Assembly: GCF_000011485.1 (NCBI RefSeq)
Contig: NC_005071.1
Coordinates: 1-64,000, forward strand
Length of the DNA stretch: 64,000 bases
Reading direction: 5' to 3'
Source of the DNA: Prochlorococcus marinus str. MIT 9313
Lineage (GTDB): Bacteria; Cyanobacteriota; Cyanobacteriia; PCC-6307; Cyanobiaceae
In this document: positions 46,883 to 55,845 of the stretch, piece after piece
Layout: every line of letters begins with the position of its first letter
Numbering within the stretch: the stretch's first letter is position 1
Made by a program: the position numbers and the translations under genes
The notes under the pieces: model-generated
Seen by the model: only the letters and a program-made list of their open reading frames with translations
Databases searched by the model: none
Told to the model about the DNA's origin: nothing

Positions 46883-47494
46883 TTGACCGTCGCCCACCAG
46901 CAAGACATACAGCTAGATCGCCGTTTGCAACAGGACAGCATTCAGTTTGCGGGTAAGACCGTTTATATCAACCCTTTCCTGTACTGGCGAAGGTTTGACA
47001 GCAACACCGATCGTTGGTTAAGGGAGCCCGGTCAGTTGGGTGAAGACCAGATCAGCCTCAATCGTGGTCGCTTTTACCCTGAGCTTGATTGGGCCCTGTT
47101 GGATGAGAGCCAAAGGGATATCAAGGATGCTGCTGTTGAGATGTTCCTTAAAAGTTTGGAGCTGATCGGCACTTTTCACCCTGAACTTACAGCTGGCCAG
47201 TTGCTTGAGGTCGAGCGCAAGATGGCGGTCACCAAGAAGCAGTCTTTTGAGCGCTGGGTCGAGAAGTCGTTTCGCAGGCGTTTCAAACAAGAGTCTCGTG
47301 AGCGCAAGCGCTTTGCTCGTGAGCGTTTTTTGCGGTCTTGGAGGGAATGGTTCAGCTTGGAGACAACGCATCATGCTGTGGGACCAATGGTGGCGTTATT
47401 GGTTTTGGCAGGTTTTGGGGGCTGGTCGATGGGAATGTCTCAAACGTCTTGCCCAACACTTTTGATCCCTTCCGAGCAAACTGTTGTTAGGTAG
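46883..47494 (+). CDS. Conserved cyanobacterial protein with C-terminal membrane anchor, unknown
   Basis: A 203-residue protein starting at TTG 46883. It has a mixed N-terminal domain (KTVYINPFLYWRRFDSNTDR, then GRFYPELDWALLDESQRD), a very basic Arg/Lys helix (about 125 to 157, VEKSFRRRFKQESRERKRFA) and one C-terminal transmembrane helix (about 169 to 185, MVALLVLAGFGGWSMGM). I do not recognise a family function. The basic segment next to a membrane anchor suggests contact with nucleic acid or acidic lipids, but this is a guess. The next gene follows after 15 nt. Confidence 0.7.
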   Translation: MTVAHQQDIQLDRRLQQDSIQFAGKTVYINPFLYWRRFDSNTDRWLREPGQLGEDQISLNRGRFYPELDWALLDESQRDIKDAAVEMFLKSLELIGTFHPELTAGQLLEVERKMAVTKKQSFERWVEKSFRRRFKQESRERKRFARERFLRSWREWFSLETTHHAVGPMVALLVLAGFGGWSMGMSQTSCPTLLIPSEQTVVR

Positions 47495-47509
47495 ACCTTT
47501 GAGGCTTGC

Positions 47510-47911
47510 ATGGCCGACGATTCGTTCGACAGCCTTCGCCTTTCCCTGATGCAGGATGCTCTTCCTGTTGGCTTGGCGATGGTTGATCGGGTTCGTCGTG
47601 GTGGAGCGAGAAAAATGGTGGAAGCTTTTACGGGCTCAAGTGATCCCCTCCAGGAGCTCCGTGTTGAAGGAGAAGCTGCTGCTCGATCAGTACGTGATCG
47701 ATTAGATCAGGTCAGCCCAGGGCTGGGGAATCCTGTGATGGCAGTGAATGTGGCCGTTGATGATGTCGTTGTGAATTCCCCAGACCCTCAGGATCAGCAG
47801 ATTTTGCTGGAGGTGCTGGCCAGGATTGAGGGACGGCTTGATGCTCTTCAGCTTCACCTGCAGAAAGATGTTGGTGAAAAATCGCCAACATCAGGCGTGG
47901 AACAAAGCTGA
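47510..47911 (+). CDS. Conserved protein, unknown
   Basis: A 133-residue protein from the ATG at 47510. Early residues DSFDSLRLSLMQDALPVGLA and a helical region with RVRRGGARKMVEAF are followed by a coiled region ILLEVLARIEGRLDALQLHL near the end. No catalytic motif or signal peptide is seen. It sits 15 nt after the anchored basic protein and 2 nt before the PBP2 frame, so it may belong to a cell-envelope transcript. Confidence 0.65.
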   Translation: MADDSFDSLRLSLMQDALPVGLAMVDRVRRGGARKMVEAFTGSSDPLQELRVEGEAAARSVRDRLDQVSPGLGNPVMAVNVAVDDVVVNSPDPQDQQILLEVLARIEGRLDALQLHLQKDVGEKSPTSGVEQS

Positions 47912-47916
47912 CGTTG

Positions 47917-49719
47917 ATGAGCGGATCGCGGCCTTTGGGACGTGCCAATCAGCGGCACAGTGGTTTAGGCCAGCAGCCCAAGGTCTTGTTTGCGCTGGTG
48001 CTTTTGTTTAGTGGTGCCATGGTGGCGCGGTTGACCTGGTTACAGCTGTTGGAAGGGGCCCGATACCGAGAGTTGGCAGATGAAAATCGGATTCGCTTGG
48101 TACCCCGCTCACCGATTCGTGGTCGGCTGCTCGATCGTCAAGGCCGTGTACTTGCCTCAAGCAAGCTCAGCTACAACCTTTATTTGCAGCCTCGATTGGT
48201 GAGTGATGTTAATTGGCCTGGGCTTCGTGACAGTCTTTCTCAGTTGCTCAATCTTCCTAAGCAGGATTTAGATCAGCGCAGGCGACAGGGGGTTGGCATG
48301 GATGGCTATCGCATCACTTTGGCAACTGATTTGAAACCTGAGCAGGTGCTGCGTTTTCGAGAGCAGGCTCGCAGTTTTGAAGCGGCCCAGGTCGATGTGG
48401 ATGTACTCCGTCACTACCCGCACGGCACTTTGGCCGCTCATGTTTTGGGTTATACCCAGCCAATTACTGAAAAGGAGTTTAAAACTCTCGCTGATCAGGG
48501 TTATGAGATTAGAGATCGCATTGGCCGAATTGGAGTAGAGGCAGCCTATGAACCTCATTTACGAGGGAAGTGGGGTGGTCAGATGCTTGAAGTCAACGCT
48601 ATGGGAGAGGTGCAGCGCAGTCTTGGTGACAAGCCTTCACAGGCGGGTAAAGACCTCCTCCTCACACTGGACCTTGATTTGCAGTTGGCTGCTGAAAAGG
48701 CTCTTGAAGATAAGCCTGGCGGTGCAGTTGTAGCACTCGACCCTCGTAACGGTGCTATTCGCGCCATGGCTAGTCGCCCTGCCTTTGATCCCAATTTTTT
48801 CTCAAAACTGGTCACCACGCAGAAGGAGTACGACAAGCTTTTTGCTTCGTCGAGCAAGCCATTGCTCAGTCGGGCCATGAATGCCTATGACCCTGGGAGT
48901 ACTTGGAAACCTGTGACAAGTATGGCGGGTATGGAGAGTGGCAAGTTTCTGCCTGATGTGCGTTTAAAGACGGCGGCATGCATCACTTATGGGGGGCATT
49001 GTTTCCCTGACCACAACGGTGTCGGATTTGGCACGATCGGTTATGAGGATGCGCTGCGCTTTTCCAGCAATACCTTCTTTTATCAGGTGGGTGTGGGTGT
49101 GGGTTCTAAGGCGCTTTATGAAGCCGCCATCAAGCTTGGTTTCGATGCCCGCACTGGGATTGAGATTGGCTATGAGGAGAGTAAGGGCTTGGTGGGCCAT
49201 CAGGCCTGGGCGGCTAAAGGTCGGGGTTGGGCTGAAGCTGGAACGACTCCTTGGATTCCCGAGGACATGGCCAGCGCCTCGATTGGTCAATCTGTGGTTC
49301 AGATCACTCCTTTGCAACTTGCTCGCGCTTATGCAGTATTTGCCAATGGGGGGTTTTTGGTCACTCCTCATCTGGCAGATGGTGCGATCGACTGGACTTC
49401 ATCACTGCGACGCATCAAGGTCGATATCAAGCCATCCACATTGGCGACGATTCGGCGTGGTTTGCGAAAGGTTGTGCAGGATGGGACTGGTTCAGGTCTC
49501 AATTTGCCGAACTTTCCGCAAGTGGCTGGCAAGACGGGCACTGCTGAGGACAGTACCGGTGGCTCTGATCACGCATGGTTTGCATGTTTTGCGCCATATC
49601 AGTCAGCAGAAATCGTCGTTGTTGCTTTTGCCCAGAACACTCCTGGTGGCGGTTCGGTCCATGCGTTGCCTATGGCACGGCAGGTGCTTCAGGCTTGGAA
49701 TCGCACACGCTCTAGTTGA
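47917..49719 (+). CDS. mrdA: Penicillin-binding protein 2 (transpeptidase)
   Basis: A class B PBP that cross-links peptidoglycan during elongation. A single N-terminal membrane helix lies near residues 24 to 42. The PBP dimerisation domain (NRIRLVPRSPIRGRLLDRQG) is followed by the transpeptidase: SxxK in DPGSTWKP (Ser328), SxN in FSSNTFFYQVGV, and KTGT in AGKTGTAEDS (Lys539). The 600-residue length fits PBP2. The ATG at 47917 is preferred over TTG one codon earlier. No rodA is adjacent. It converges on sqdX with 35 nt between stops. Confidence 0.92.
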   Translation: MSGSRPLGRANQRHSGLGQQPKVLFALVLLFSGAMVARLTWLQLLEGARYRELADENRIRLVPRSPIRGRLLDRQGRVLASSKLSYNLYLQPRLVSDVNWPGLRDSLSQLLNLPKQDLDQRRRQGVGMDGYRITLATDLKPEQVLRFREQARSFEAAQVDVDVLRHYPHGTLAAHVLGYTQPITEKEFKTLADQGYEIRDRIGRIGVEAAYEPHLRGKWGGQMLEVNAMGEVQRSLGDKPSQAGKDLLLTLDLDLQLAAEKALEDKPGGAVVALDPRNGAIRAMASRPAFDPNFFSKLVTTQKEYDKLFASSSKPLLSRAMNAYDPGSTWKPVTSMAGMESGKFLPDVRLKTAACITYGGHCFPDHNGVGFGTIGYEDALRFSSNTFFYQVGVGVGSKALYEAAIKLGFDARTGIEIGYEESKGLVGHQAWAAKGRGWAEAGTTPWIPEDMASASIGQSVVQITPLQLARAYAVFANGGFLVTPHLADGAIDWTSSLRRIKVDIKPSTLATIRRGLRKVVQDGTGSGLNLPNFPQVAGKTGTAEDSTGGSDHAWFACFAPYQSAEIVVVAFAQNTPGGGSVHALPMARQVLQAWNRTRSS

Positions 49720-49754
49720 ACGCACTGACTCTCAGAACACACTGATGTTTGGTC

Positions 49755-50900
49755 TCAGGCGGCCAGGTTGAGGGGTTGGCCGAGGATTGTTCTGTAGTAG
49801 CTCCGCAGTTGTTGCGTGGCACTGGCCCATCCCCAGCGTTCGGCTTCTTGACGGGCTGCTTTGCGCAGACCTTGACGCTCGAGATCGTTGCCGAGCAGTC
49901 GTCGGGTTGCATTGATCAGGCTGGTGGACCCTCCATCCACTCCATCCGGCTCGTAGAGACAGCCGTTGACTCCGTCGGTAATGATGTCTGGGATTCCGCC
50001 ACGATTGGCTCCTACTACAGGACAACCTGCTGCCATTGCTTCCAGTAAAACGAGCCCAAGGGTTTCGGTGCTTGAGGGGAATAGAAAGGCATCCCCGCTT
50101 GCATATGCACTGGCTAGTTCTTCCCCTTCGAGATAGCCCACAAATGTTGTAGCAGTGCCTTCAAATGCTTTTTCCAGTTGCTGGCGGTGAGGTCCATCGC
50201 CTACTAGGGCCAATCGTGCCTCGGGTATGCGATCGAGAACAGGTTTGATGCGTTCGATTTGCTTTTCGGCGGAGAGCCGCCCTACGTAGAGAAGCAGGGC
50301 ACCTTGATCGTCGTTTGTGTTCAAAAGGCGTAAGCGCATGGTTTCGTTGCGCAGTTCCGGTCGAAAGAGTTCGGTATCCACGCCGCGTTGCCACAGGGCG
50401 GTGTTTTGGATCCCTTTCTCGCTCAATTCAGCCACCATTGCTGTTGAGGTGCAGAGATTGAGTATTGCTTGATTGTGGGCTGCCTTGAGAAGTTCCCAGA
50501 GCAAGGGTTCCAGCATGCCCATGCCGTAATGCTCTAGGTATTTCGGGAGGTGGGTGTGGTAGCTAGCGATTAGAGGGATTCCGTTGGTTTTGGCGAGCCA
50601 AATTCCCCCAAGGCCTAGTACAGCTGGATTGACAACGTGTACGAGATCGGGTTCGAAGGTTTCTAGGGCTTCGGCAACGGCTGGTCTGGGCAGGGCAAGC
50701 TTCAGTTCCGGATAGAGCGGCAGTGGCATGGCTGGCACTCCTATCAATTCGGCTCCCATGTATTCGCTAGGACAGCCTTCCGGGCAGAACACCATCACTT
50801 CATCACCGGCTTCAACCAGGTGCTGCACCGTTTTGGTGAGTCTTGTCACGATTCCATCCACTTTTGGGAGGAAGGTCTCTGTGAAAAAGGCGATCTTCAC
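49755..50900 (-). CDS. sqdX: Sulfoquinovosyltransferase SqdX
   Basis: SqdX is a GT4-type glycosyltransferase that moves sulfoquinovose from its UDP form to diacylglycerol, making the thylakoid sulfolipid SQDG. The N-terminus VKIAFFTETFLPKVDGIVTR and the C-terminal donor site FLFPSSTETLGLVLLEAMAA are typical. The GTG at 50900 gives 381 residues with the normal start; the frame is open to 50984 but would then overlap sqdB. sqdB lies immediately upstream on the same strand. Its membrane site is the thylakoid or plasma membrane. Confidence 0.95.
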   Translation of the reverse strand: MKIAFFTETFLPKVDGIVTRLTKTVQHLVEAGDEVMVFCPEGCPSEYMGAELIGVPAMPLPLYPELKLALPRPAVAEALETFEPDLVHVVNPAVLGLGGIWLAKTNGIPLIASYHTHLPKYLEHYGMGMLEPLLWELLKAAHNQAILNLCTSTAMVAELSEKGIQNTALWQRGVDTELFRPELRNETMRLRLLNTNDDQGALLLYVGRLSAEKQIERIKPVLDRIPEARLALVGDGPHRQQLEKAFEGTATTFVGYLEGEELASAYASGDAFLFPSSTETLGLVLLEAMAAGCPVVGANRGGIPDIITDGVNGCLYEPDGVDGGSTSLINATRRLLGNDLERQGLRKAARQEAERWGWASATQQLRSYYRTILGQPLNLAA

Positions 50901-50929
50901 TGGTTCAGCGGGTGGTGTGGGCAGGCTGT

Positions 50930-52126
50930 TTAGGAGGGGTTCTTGATGGCCTCCGCTTGGGTCGAAGTCCAGGCCGATACACATGGGATACGACTGCGGT
51001 CGCAGCGGTCTGCCCAGCGTTTTGCCACATCGACTACTTCAGCAAGTAGGCCATCGTCGAGGGTGGTTGGTTTGAGTCCAAGTTCGATGAAGCAGCGGTT
51101 ATCCACAATCAGATCATTCTCCACTGCTTCGTTGCGTGGGTTTGGAAGATGGTTTAGTTCGGCGCCGGTTAGGGCAGCTACCTTCTTGGCAAGTTCACCT
51201 ACTTGGTGGCTCTCGGTCATTTGGTTGAAAATCTTGACTCGTTCGCCTTTAGCCGGTGGGTTTTCAAGAGCCAGTTGTACGCACTTCACAGAATCGCAGA
51301 TGTGGATGAAGGCACGGGTTTGACCTCCTGTTCCATGGACAGTGAGCGGATAACCGATTGCTGCCTGCATCAGGAAGCGGTTGAGAACTGTGCCGTAGTC
51401 ACCGTCGTAATCAAAGCGGTTGGTTAGTCGTGGATCCCTAGCGGTTGCTTCAGTGTTGGTACCCCAGACGATGCCTTGGTGAAGGTCGGTGATCCTGATT
51501 TGGTCATTCTTGTTGTAGTAGAGGAAAAGCAGTTGATCGAGCGTCTTGGTCATGTGATAGACGCTTCCAGGGCTGGCTGGGTGAAGAATTTCTTCCTCGA
51601 AACGGCTGCCATCAGGCTGGGGCACTTCCACTTTGAGGTATCCCTCAGGAATGGTGGCTCCGCGGTGCGAGCCGTAGCCGTACACCCCCATCGTTCCCAG
51701 GTGCACGATGTGGATGTCTAGGCCGCTTTCAACGATGGCGGCGAGCAGATTGTGAGTGCCGTTGACGTTGTTATCGACGGTATAGCGCTTGGTGGAGCTG
51801 CTCTTCATCGAGTAGGGCGCTGCACGCTGCTCGGCAAAGTGAACCACCGCATCGGGTCGTTCAGTTTTGAGCATTGTCACCAATCGGTCGTACTGATGGG
51901 CGATGTCTAGGTGCTCAAAACGAATTGGCTTGCCTCCGATTTCTCGCCAGGCTTTAAGGCGGTCGCCAATGCTGGTGATTGGTGTCAGTGACTCGACTTC
52001 AAGATCGATATCGATCTTGCGGCGGCTGAGATTGTCGACGATCAATACGTCGTGACCCCTATCAGCAAGGTTCACTGAACAAGGCCATCCGCAGAAGCCG
52101 TCGCCGCCGAGAACGAAAACTTTCAA
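50930..52126 (-). CDS. sqdB: UDP-sulfoquinovose synthase SqdB
   Basis: SqdB makes UDP-sulfoquinovose from UDP-glucose and sulfite using NAD+. The extended-SDR start is KVFVLGGDGFCGWPCSVNLA. The active site block SPGSVYHMTKTLDQLLFLYY contains the Tyr-x3-Lys pair, and NGTHNLLAAIVESGLDIHIV and DLHQGIVWGTNTEAT are family hallmarks. It lies 29 nt upstream of sqdX, forming the sulfolipid pair. The Psb34-like gene ends 59 nt before its ATG, so co-transcription is likely. Confidence 0.97.
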   Translation of the reverse strand: MKVFVLGGDGFCGWPCSVNLADRGHDVLIVDNLSRRKIDIDLEVESLTPITSIGDRLKAWREIGGKPIRFEHLDIAHQYDRLVTMLKTERPDAVVHFAEQRAAPYSMKSSSTKRYTVDNNVNGTHNLLAAIVESGLDIHIVHLGTMGVYGYGSHRGATIPEGYLKVEVPQPDGSRFEEEILHPASPGSVYHMTKTLDQLLFLYYNKNDQIRITDLHQGIVWGTNTEATARDPRLTNRFDYDGDYGTVLNRFLMQAAIGYPLTVHGTGGQTRAFIHICDSVKCVQLALENPPAKGERVKIFNQMTESHQVGELAKKVAALTGAELNHLPNPRNEAVENDLIVDNRCFIELGLKPTTLDDGLLAEVVDVAKRWADRCDRSRIPCVSAWTSTQAEAIKNPS

Positions 52127-52185
52127 CTCAAACTCCTGCAGGAACGAGCAATTCGCTCAGTCAGGGCAAGCTACTACAAGGTTTT

Positions 52186-52353
52186 TCAGCTGATGGCGAT
52201 CCTGACGATGATTAGGGATGTCACAAGCAGGGCTCCACCGATGAGGAGCAGGCGAGTGTTGGCGTTGCTGCTGCCTTTTTCAGCTATCACTTCCATACGG
52301 GGTTCTCTTGCAAAGGCGTTGAGTCGACCACCCTCTTCCTCGGTGACTTGCAT
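52186..52353 (-). CDS. psb34: Psb34-like (ssl1498 family) small thylakoid protein
   Basis: A 55-residue ORF. The N-terminus MQVTEEEGGRLNAFAREPRM matches the E-E-G-G-R-L-N-x-F/Y-A-x-E-P pattern of the ssl1498/Psb34 family, and the C-terminus is one membrane helix (LLLIGGALLVTSLIIVRIAI). Psb34 in Synechocystis binds CP47-containing photosystem II assembly intermediates and influences attachment of Hli proteins. The stop is TGA at 52186-52188, 59 nt before sqdB; thiG lies 73 nt upstream. The family assignment rests on the recalled motif; gene structure is clear. Confidence 0.82.
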   Translation of the reverse strand: MQVTEEEGGRLNAFAREPRMEVIAEKGSSNANTRLLLIGGALLVTSLIIVRIAIS

Positions 52354-52426
52354 GTAACACTTACAACTCGGCGGACCCTATGGACAGGATTGCTTGCAGG
52401 AACTTTTCCGTTACGTTCCTTCATAA

Positions 52427-53251
52427 TTATTTAGTCTTTGCTTCCGCAATAATCCCTGTTGTCGGTGAGCTTGGCGAGGCTGCGGCGCGTTCGGGTAGGC
52501 GACCTGATCTGTAAGCCTGCCTACCGGCCTGAATTGCCCAGCGCATTGCTTCGGCCATGGTGATTGGATCTCCGGCTAAGGCAATTGCGCTGTTAACCAG
52601 CACTGCGTCGGCACCCATTTCCAAGGCCTGTGCAGCTTCACTAGGGACACCGATGCCAGCATCCACAACGACTGGCACTCGGGCGTTTTCAATGATTAGG
52701 GAGATGTTGGCGGCATTCCTCAGACCTTGACCTGATCCAATCGGTGAGCCCAGTGGCATGACCGTTGCACAGCCCACCTCTTCAAGGCGCTTAGCCAAGA
52801 GGGGATCGGCATTGATGTATGGCAAGACCTCGAAGCCTTCTTTTACCAATTGTTCAGCGGCCTCAAGGGTGCCGAAAGGGTCAGGTAGGAGGTAGCGGCT
52901 GTCGGGGATGACTTCGAGCTTGACGAACTTGTTGTCCTCCTGGCCTGCCAGTTTGGCGAGTTCGCGGCCGAGTCGGGCTACACGAATGGCTTCCTCTGCA
53001 GTTGCACAGCCAGCGGTGTTGGGCAGCATCCATATTTTTGACCAGTCGATGGCTTCTATCAGGCCGGCGTGGCCTGATGCCATTGTCTGTACACGGCGGA
53101 CTGCAACAGTCACCATTTCGCATCCTGAAGAGCGCAGACTCTCTTGCATCACTTTTAGGCTTGGGTACTTCCCTGTGCCTGCAAAAAGTCGGCTGTGGAA
53201 GTTGCGTTTGCCGATTGTGAGTAGGTCAGGTGAGGAGTGCGTCAGAACCAT
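52427..53251 (-). CDS. thiG: Thiazole synthase ThiG
   Basis: ThiG forms the thiazole phosphate of thiamine from deoxyxylulose phosphate, ThiS-thiocarboxylate and an imine. The TIM-barrel blocks [40 protein letters not shown] (Schiff-base Lys in this region), [20 protein letters not shown] and [20 protein letters not shown] are intact. The ATG at 53251 gives 274 residues; the frame is open to 53359 but the extra part does not look conserved and would overlap the divergent gene. No thiS or thiO adjoins it. Confidence 0.95.
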   Translation of the reverse strand: MVLTHSSPDLLTIGKRNFHSRLFAGTGKYPSLKVMQESLRSSGCEMVTVAVRRVQTMASGHAGLIEAIDWSKIWMLPNTAGCATAEEAIRVARLGRELAKLAGQEDNKFVKLEVIPDSRYLLPDPFGTLEAAEQLVKEGFEVLPYINADPLLAKRLEEVGCATVMPLGSPIGSGQGLRNAANISLIIENARVPVVVDAGIGVPSEAAQALEMGADAVLVNSAIALAGDPITMAEAMRWAIQAGRQAYRSGRLPERAAASPSSPTTGIIAEAKTK

Positions 53252-53339
53252 TGGCGCTGTTGAGGTTGTTGGAACGTCATCGCGGAGTGTCCCGGTTGAG
53301 CCGATTGGCCTTAGCTTGTGCCCATCATCATGTTTTTCC

Positions 53340-53879
53340 ATGCCCATCCTGCTCGCCATGGATCTCTCGATTGACAGTCAGGTTCCCTTCGAGCTCACTA
53401 TGCCCTTGGATTCCTCCCAATTGGCTGTGCCGCTGGTCGTGGAGGGTTCTGTTCAGAGATTTGATCCGGTAGCGCGCGCCGTTGATCTAGCTGAGACAAT
53501 GCCTCGCCAGTGGTGTGGCACTTACAGGTCTTTTGGAGATGGCTCCAATGTTGATGTGAACTTGGATCTGTCCAAGCTCACACCGATTGGTCAGATCATT
53601 GATCTGCGTGGAGAGATGCGTCTTGGCAGCGTTACAACTCCTGTGCAGGGAAACTTGAATGCCAAGTCAGATCAGCTGGAGTTGCTACCCCTTTCAGATC
53701 AGTTGATTCCTGGAGTGGAGCCAGGTGGTTTTTTTATCGGCCTTCAGGAGTTAACAATGGTGGGTTGGCAGGCACCTCGTCTTACCAATACGGGAGGCAT
53801 GCTTGACTTAAACAGCTCCTGTTCAGTACAGGCATCAGAACCCTTATCAGAACCCTTGCCCATCCGCGGGCTCTGGTGA
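53340..53879 (+). CDS. Conserved protein, unknown
   Basis: A 179-residue protein from ATG 53340 (Met7 at 53358 is an alternative). The sequence contains [40 protein letters not shown] and [20 protein letters not shown]; strand-rich, with no signal peptide or membrane helix and no catalytic motif that I recognise. It resembles conserved cyanobacterial hypothetical proteins seen beside thiG. It is divergent from thiG (88 nt apart) and overlaps the convergent TPR gene by 33 nt. Confidence 0.65.
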   Translation: MPILLAMDLSIDSQVPFELTMPLDSSQLAVPLVVEGSVQRFDPVARAVDLAETMPRQWCGTYRSFGDGSNVDVNLDLSKLTPIGQIIDLRGEMRLGSVTTPVQGNLNAKSDQLELLPLSDQLIPGVEPGGFFIGLQELTMVGWQAPRLTNTGGMLDLNSSCSVQASEPLSEPLPIRGLW

Positions 53880-54410
53880 GTTTGTTGGTTGTGTTTTTGC
53901 CAATCGCTTGAGGTTTTTGCGCGCTGTCTTGTTCTTGGGATCAAGTCTGAGAACCTTTTGATACAGCTCGTAGGCCTCAGCATCTTGCTCAAGGCGCTCT
54001 TTAGCAAAGGCAAGGTTGTTGAGTGCTACGGGGTAGTCAGCCTTGGCTTTTAGGGCTGACTGGTAGTGACTAACTGCAGATGAATAATCTGTTTGAGCCG
54101 CGAGTGCAAACCCAAGGGCATTTTCGATCAGAGCTTTGGCTTCATCTGGTTCACCAGTCAGTTGCTTCAAGGCTTTGCGAAGGGATGCTATGGCCTGGGG
54201 ATAGAGCCTTTTACGCAGCTGTACAGATGCCAGTTCATAGAGTTTGGATGCCTCTTTGGAAGAGCCCGCTCCACTTTTTTCAAGTCGGATCAGTGCCCGT
54301 TCGTCGCGTTGAGTCTTGAAAACTTGACTGCCCACGATGACAGCCACGATTGCGAGCAAACCGATTAGGCCAATTAGGTAGGTTTGCGTTTCTGGCAGGA
54401 AGGCGCTCAT
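53847..54410 (-). CDS. Membrane-anchored TPR protein
   Basis: A 187-residue protein with one N-terminal transmembrane segment (about residues 10 to 32, YLIGLIGLLAIVAVIVGSQV) and TPR-like repeats (LYPQAIASLRKALKQLTGEP, SAVSHYQSALKAKADYPVAL, EAYELYQKVLRLDPKNKTAR). This resembles the Ycf37-type TPR proteins involved in photosystem I assembly in cyanobacteria and plastids; that match is suggestive, not certain. It is preceded by a 1-kb gene-poor stretch containing hairpins. Confidence 0.75.
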   Translation of the reverse strand: MSAFLPETQTYLIGLIGLLAIVAVIVGSQVFKTQRDERALIRLEKSGAGSSKEASKLYELASVQLRKRLYPQAIASLRKALKQLTGEPDEAKALIENALGFALAAQTDYSSAVSHYQSALKAKADYPVALNNLAFAKERLEQDAEAYELYQKVLRLDPKNKTARKNLKRLAKTQPTNSPEPADGQGF

Positions 54411-54448
54411 GGTTTAGGGGCAGTTCTTAGTGATGAGTTGGCATTTGC

Positions 54449-54478
54449 AGTCAAATCGAGGAAGTAGTCGAATTGACT
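54449..54478. repeat. Imperfect inverted repeat upstream of the TPR gene
   Basis: AGTCAAATCGA (54449-54459) is nearly complementary to TCGAATTGACT (54468-54478), with one mismatch, around an 8-nt loop. It lies 39 nt before the TPR gene ATG (minus strand). It could be a regulatory site or RNA hairpin in the leader of that gene. Confidence 0.45.
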
Positions 54479-54917
54479 TTGAACTTTTAACATCTGCTTT
54501 TCTGGTTGAAAAACCATTGTCCCAATGGCTCAAAGAGTTTGCTCTGCAGGTTCATCGATATTGAGTTCAGGCACTTGCGGGAAATTTGCGCTTGGTTAGA
54601 GATCAGCACTGAGGGTTTAGAGGCTTCCAACCATCTTTTCAAAGTAGCTTCCACCATTTGATGGTTTGATATCTTCTCAGACGAGAACGAGTCTTTGCTG
54701 GACTAGCAGATTAGGTATAGGACGTTTTGCACACATCAGCACGTCAGATTCATTGCTCTCGAGCATGAGAGAGACGTAGCGGAGGGTCTTAGTCTTGCTT
54801 GTGTGTTTTGGACCCATCGCTGCAAATCCCTTGGCTTCAGAACATCAGCCGACTTCTAGCTCCTATTGCAGGACCTCCTCTGATCGGCACATTCATGGTT
54901 GTTCTCTGCTTTTTTGA

Positions 54918-54964
54918 GATCAATTGCTGCTGAACGGGCTTGCTCAGTTCAGCAGCAATTGATC
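54918..54964. repeat. Perfect 18-bp inverted repeat, 11-nt loop
   Basis: The arms GATCAATTGCTGCTGAAC (54918-54935) and GTTCAGCAGCAATTGATC (54947-54964) are exact reverse complements; the spacer is GGGCTTGCTCA. A run of six T lies just before the left arm. On neither strand is the hairpin followed by a T-run, so it is not an ordinary terminator. It may be a binding site, an RNA stem of a small RNA, or a remnant element. Confidence 0.9.
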
Positions 54965-55426
54965 ACAGTCTTTGTGGCTGCATGTCTGAAGTGTGGGTAG
55001 GCCATTGAGATTTTGCCTGAGCTTGTGGGTTGCAGGCCTCAGTGGTTGAAATCAGTCAATTTTTCGGTTCATCGGCTGCGAAGGCAAAGCCGGAGCAAGC
55101 CGATCAGCGAAGACCGCGCGCTCTTACATACAGGAGTATTGCCCACATTGGCTTGGAGCCGTCAGCGCAACGGCAAGCCTTGGAGTCAGGTTTAAGGCTT
55201 GCTCAGCTATCGAGCCAGAACTGATTTTGATGTCTTGATGATTTTTTAGCTTTGATGGATTGGATGATCCTCAAAAGCAATAGACGGTAGAGAAAAACAA
55301 GCCCTATCAAGAGTTCAAGATGCTCTGGTCATTAAACAGAGATGAAAGTTTTTTGGCTAGGCATCCAGAAAGATCTTCAGATTGGAGTTTCTGTTGACTA
55401 TGTGTATTGATAAGCCAAACAGTGAA

Positions 55427-55774
55427 TCAGCTCTTGGCGGAGGTAACCACGCTCGTGAAACTTTTTGGATCCATGACTGCCAGTTGGGCCAACATTTTCC
55501 GATTGATGCGTACGTCGGCTTTTTTAAGACCACCAATTAGGCGGCTGTAGCTGACTCCATTGATCCGAGCGGCTGCATTAATGCGAGCAATCCAGAGACG
55601 ACGAAAATCACGTTTGCGCCGCCGCCGATCGCGATAGGCATTGCAAAGAGCCTTCATGACCCGCTGATTGGCTGTGCGGAAGAGGCTTCCATTGCTGCCT
55701 TGAAAGCCGCGGGCTAGTCGAAGAATTTTGTTGCGGCGTTTGCGGGCAACGTTGCCTCTTTTGACGCGGGCCAT
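55427..55774 (-). CDS. rplT: 50S ribosomal protein L20
   Basis: A 115-residue basic ribosomal protein that binds 23S rRNA early in 50S assembly. The start [20 protein letters not shown] and the body [20 protein letters not shown] and [19 protein letters not shown] are diagnostic. It lies 71 nt after rpmI, the usual pair. infC is not adjacent here. In other bacteria L20 represses its own operon by binding a leader; no such site was identified. Confidence 0.98.
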   Translation of the reverse strand: MARVKRGNVARKRRNKILRLARGFQGSNGSLFRTANQRVMKALCNAYRDRRRRKRDFRRLWIARINAAARINGVSYSRLIGGLKKADVRINRKMLAQLAVMDPKSFTSVVTSAKS

Positions 55775-55845
55775 GGTTTAAGAAATCAAGAAGGGAATGA
55801 AATCAGATCAGAGCTTGTATAAGACCTGTTAGTTGAGCTTGGTGT

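Larger units (their letters stand above)
54411..55426. other. Gene-poor region of about 1 kb
   Basis: No supported gene in 1016 nt. It contains an imperfect hairpin (54449-54478), a small CCATTG/CAATGG hairpin near 54520-54540, and a perfect 18-bp inverted repeat (54918-54964). Two overlapping short open frames (55013-55224) look accidental. The 11-nt word GGCTTGCTCAG occurs both in the loop of the long repeat and again near 55195. Small RNA genes or decayed genes are possible. Confidence 0.6.

Noticed and set aside
54918-54964. Inverted repeat as a rho-independent terminator
   Set aside because: Neither strand has a T-run directly after the stem; the six T lie before the left arm on the plus strand, giving A's for a minus transcript.
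55013-55224. Two overlapping 60- and 64-codon plus-strand frames before rplT
   Set aside because: They overlap in different frames, and neither has a recognisable motif or signal.
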